Below, in pieces: positions 61,701-64,000 of a stretch of 64,000 nt of DNA. The notes under the pieces are model-generated. The model saw nothing but the letters and a program-made list of their open reading frames with translations, made no database searches and was not told the DNA's origin. The stretch comes from Pseudomonas putida (GTDB lineage: Bacteria > Pseudomonadota > Gammaproteobacteria > Pseudomonadales > Pseudomonadaceae). Each line of letters begins with the position of its first letter. Position 1 is the first letter of the stretch. Both the position numbers and the translations under genes were made by a program. The DNA lies in contig NZ_JANHLD010000001.1 of the NCBI RefSeq assembly GCF_028682455.1, positions 806,001 to 870,000 on the forward strand. Direction: 5' to 3'.

Positions 61701-63005
61701 ATGACGCCTTCCGCTTCGCCCCAACCCCGCCGGGCTGCGGCTGCTGCCTTTATCGGCACGATGATCGAGTGGTACGACTTTTACATCTACGCCACGGCCG
61801 CTGCCCTGGTGTTCGGCGCCTTGTTCTTCCCCTCCGACGATAAACTCTTCAGCACCATGGCCGCCTTTGGCACCTTCGCCGTGGGCTTTTTCGCCCGCCC
61901 CCTGGGCGGGATCGTGTTCGGCCATATCGGCGACCGCATCGGCCGCAAGAAATCGCTGGTGATCACCCTGCTGATGATGGGGGTGGTCACCGTGTGCATC
62001 GGCCTGCTGCCGACCTATGCGCAGATTGGCGCCACGGCACCGGTGCTGCTGGTCCTGTTGCGTATCGTCCAGGGTATTGCCGTGGGCGGGGAGTGGGGCG
62101 GGGCGGTATTGATGGCCGGGGAACATGCCCCCAAGGGGCGGCGCAATTTCTTTGCCTCCTTCGCCCAGCTGGGCAGCCCGGCGGGCTTGATCCTGTCGCT
62201 GCTGGCCTTCAGCGCTGTTACCCGCTTGCCCGAAGAAGACCTGATGAGTTGGGGCTGGCGCCTGCCGTTCCTGGCCAGTGCATTGCTGCTGCTGGTGGGC
62301 CTGGCGATTCGCCTGGGGGTCAACGAGTCGCCGGAGTTCCTCGCCAGTCGTGAACAAGCCAGCAAGGCCAAGCGCAAGGAGCAGGCACCGGTGATGGAGG
62401 TGCTGCGTACCGCCTGGCGCCCCCTGTTGCTGTGCATCGGCGCCAATACCCTGGGAATTGCCGGCGTGTACTTCACCAATACCTTCATGATCGCCTATAG
62501 CACCCAGCAGTTGGCCTTGCCCCGCTCGTTGATCCTCGAGTGCCTGTTCGTGGTGGCGATCATCCAGTTCTGTATCCAGCCAATGGCCGCTTGGGTCGCG
62601 GAAAAAATCGGTGCCACGCGATTCCTGTGCCTGGTGTCGCTGCTGGCGATGGCCTCGCCCTATCCGATGTTCGTGCTGGTCAGCTCCGGCGATGCGCCGC
62701 TGATTATCGTCGGCATCGCCCTGGCGGTGATTTGCATGGCGTCGTTCTATGCGGTGATCGCCGGCTATGTCAGTGGCATGTTCGAAACCCGTGTGCGCTA
62801 CACCGCGATCTCCTTGGCCTATCAGGTGTGTGGCGCAATTGCTGGCGGCCTGACGCCACTGGTGGGTACCTGGCTTGCGCACAAGTTCATTGGCCAATGG
62901 TGGCCGATGGCAGTGTTCTACAGCGTGATTGCCGCCATTTCGCTGTTCTGCGTGCTGGCCCTGGCACGCCGCCATGCCGCCGCCCATCGCCTGGAAATGG
63001 CCTGA
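61701..63005 (+). CDS. MFS transporter, metabolite:H+ symporter (MHS) type
   Basis: 434 residues; ATG at 61701 with AAGGAG upstream. The MHS signature is FIGTMIEWYDFYIYATAAALVFG, then FGHIGDRIGRKKSLVITLLMMG. The protein shares the fold with the transporter at 55.3 kb but is not a copy. It lies between the LysR gene and a hydrolase of the N-carbamoyl/allantoate type and probably imports the substrate of that enzyme. Confidence 0.9.
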   Translation: MTPSASPQPRRAAAAAFIGTMIEWYDFYIYATAAALVFGALFFPSDDKLFSTMAAFGTFAVGFFARPLGGIVFGHIGDRIGRKKSLVITLLMMGVVTVCIGLLPTYAQIGATAPVLLVLLRIVQGIAVGGEWGGAVLMAGEHAPKGRRNFFASFAQLGSPAGLILSLLAFSAVTRLPEEDLMSWGWRLPFLASALLLLVGLAIRLGVNESPEFLASREQASKAKRKEQAPVMEVLRTAWRPLLLCIGANTLGIAGVYFTNTFMIAYSTQQLALPRSLILECLFVVAIIQFCIQPMAAWVAEKIGATRFLCLVSLLAMASPYPMFVLVSSGDAPLIIVGIALAVICMASFYAVIAGYVSGMFETRVRYTAISLAYQVCGAIAGGLTPLVGTWLAHKFIGQWWPMAVFYSVIAAISLFCVLALARRHAAAHRLEMA

Positions 63006-63032
63006 ATCTCAAAAAATCCTGGAGTAGCTGCG

Positions 63033-64000
63033 ATGTTGAAGAGCAACGGCGAACGCCTGTGGGCGAGCCTGATGGCCATGGCCGAAGTAGGCGCCACTGC
63101 CCGAGGTGGCAGCTGCCGCCTGGCCCTTAGTGAAGAAGACAAGGCCGGGCGCGCGCTGTTCGCCCATTGGTGCAGTGAGGCGGGGCTTACCCTGAGTGTC
63201 GACCCCATTGGCAACCTGTTTGCCCGTCGCCCGGGGGTTGATGCCCATGCGGCCCCGGTGATGATGGGCAGCCACCTCGACACCCAGCCTGAAGGCGGGC
63301 GCTTCGATGGCGTGTATGGCGTGCTGGCCGGTCTTGAGGTAGTGCGCAGCCTCAACGATTCGAAGATCCAGACGCAAAAGCCGCTGGAAATCGCGGTATG
63401 GACCAACGAGGAGGGCGCGCGCTTCACACCGGCCATGTTCGGTTCGGCGGTGTTCACCGGCAGCATGGAACTCGAGGACGCCCTGGCGGTGCGCGATGCC
63501 CAGGGGATCAGCGTCGCCGAGGCGCTGGAGCAGACCGGCTACGCCGGCAAACGCCCGTTGGGCGGGGCGGTGGATGCCTATTTCGAGGCGCATATCGAGC
63601 AGGGCCCGATCCTTGAAGACAACGCCAGGAGCATCGGTGTAGTCAGCGGCGGCCAGGCCATTCGCTGGCTCGATGTGCAGGTCGAGGGCATGGCTGCCCA
63701 CGCCGGCACTACGCCGATGCCGTTGCGTAAAGATGCCCTCTATGGCGCCGCACCGATGATCCAGGCCATCGAGCAACTGGCCAGCGATTTCGCGCCCCAG
63801 GGCCTGACCACGGTGGGCGAGCTGAGCATCGCCAAATCGTCGCGCAACACCATCCCCGGCTTGCTGCAGTTCACCGTCGACCTGCGTCACCACCACGACA
63901 GCGCCATCGAGGAAATGGAACGGCAGGTCGAGGCGCGCTTGCGGGCCATCGCCGCTGCGCGTGGCTTGAAGGTCACCATCGATCGCCACTGGGTCAGCCC
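63033..64000 (+). CDS. M20-family zinc amidohydrolase, N-carbamoyl-L-amino-acid/allantoate type (3' end outside window)
   Basis: Begins at the ATG at 63033 after GGAG and is open to the window end (322 residues seen). Metal residues are in GSHLDTQPEGGRFDGVYGV and the Glu-Glu in TNEEGARF. AHAGTTPMPLRKDA is a family motif in the dimerisation part. Enzymes of the group hydrolyse N-carbamoyl amino acids, allantoate or ureidoglycine-type compounds. Substrate cannot be fixed. Probably co-transcribed with the MHS transporter, 27 bases upstream. Confidence 0.88.
   Translation, partial: MLKSNGERLWASLMAMAEVGATARGGSCRLALSEEDKAGRALFAHWCSEAGLTLSVDPIGNLFARRPGVDAHAAPVMMGSHLDTQPEGGRFDGVYGVLAGLEVVRSLNDSKIQTQKPLEIAVWTNEEGARFTPAMFGSAVFTGSMELEDALAVRDAQGISVAEALEQTGYAGKRPLGGAVDAYFEAHIEQGPILEDNARSIGVVSGGQAIRWLDVQVEGMAAHAGTTPMPLRKDALYGAAPMIQAIEQLASDFAPQGLTTVGELSIAKSSRNTIPGLLQFTVDLRHHHDSAIEEMERQVEARLRAIAAARGLKVTIDRHWVS

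Noticed and set aside
1..64000. CRISPR array or toxin-antitoxin/defence genes
   Set aside because: No regular spaced direct repeats, Cas-like or typical toxin-antitoxin pairs were seen.

Overview
The window looks like a Pseudomonas chromosome, probably of the P. putida/P. fluorescens complex. The main reasons are the complete alginate biosynthesis operon, REP elements of the Pseudomonas type, OprD-family porins and Pseudomonas-like phage genes. No rRNA or intact tRNA gene lies in the window, so the species cannot be fixed.

Region 1 (1-10.3 kb) is the distal end of a contractile-tail prophage: tape measure, baseplate, tail fibre, a GH19 lysin with Rz/Rz1 spanins, and a last gene behind a LexA-type box. 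It ends at a 47-bp copy of the 3' end of a tRNA-Pro(GGG) gene. Region 2 (10.3-16.3 kb) is mobile-element debris: a broken integrase and excisionase, a diguanylate cyclase with an intact inhibitory site, a truncated phage gene, a complete 1.23-kb IS3-family element, a decayed second IS3-type element and an A+T-rich stretch leading to algD.

Region 3 (16.4-32.4 kb) holds all twelve alginate genes on one strand: polymerisation (alg8, alg44), precursor supply (algD, algA), export (algK, algE), epimerisation (algG), acetylation (algX, algI, algJ, algF) and the lyase algL. The usual Pseudomonas order has algL between algX and algI. Here algL lies between algF and algA and carries a lipoprotein signal. 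A transposase remnant follows algA, so mobile-element debris lies on both sides of the operon.

Region 4 (33-49.2 kb) is the most interesting part. It is a catabolic locus with an aldehyde dehydrogenase, Rieske oxygenase, its reductase, a sulfatase, a GMC dehydrogenase, an OprD porin, a TauE-type exporter, a GntR/UTRA regulator, an MFS importer and a large FAD/Fe-S dehydrogenase. A palindromic motif, AGCTATATAGCT or a close variant, recurs in front of four of its transcription units, including that of the regulator. This points to one regulon for uptake and oxidation of an unidentified, possibly sulfated, organic compound.

Region 5 (49.5-64 kb) has ordinary accessory metabolism: a flavoprotein, a helix-hairpin-helix protein, a PAS-LuxR regulator, a thiolase/CoA-ligase/MHS-transporter group, a chemoreceptor, a putrescine-type permease, and a LysR/MHS-transporter/M20-amidohydrolase group cut by the window end. 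REP pairs punctuate this region and encode the C-termini of two proteins.
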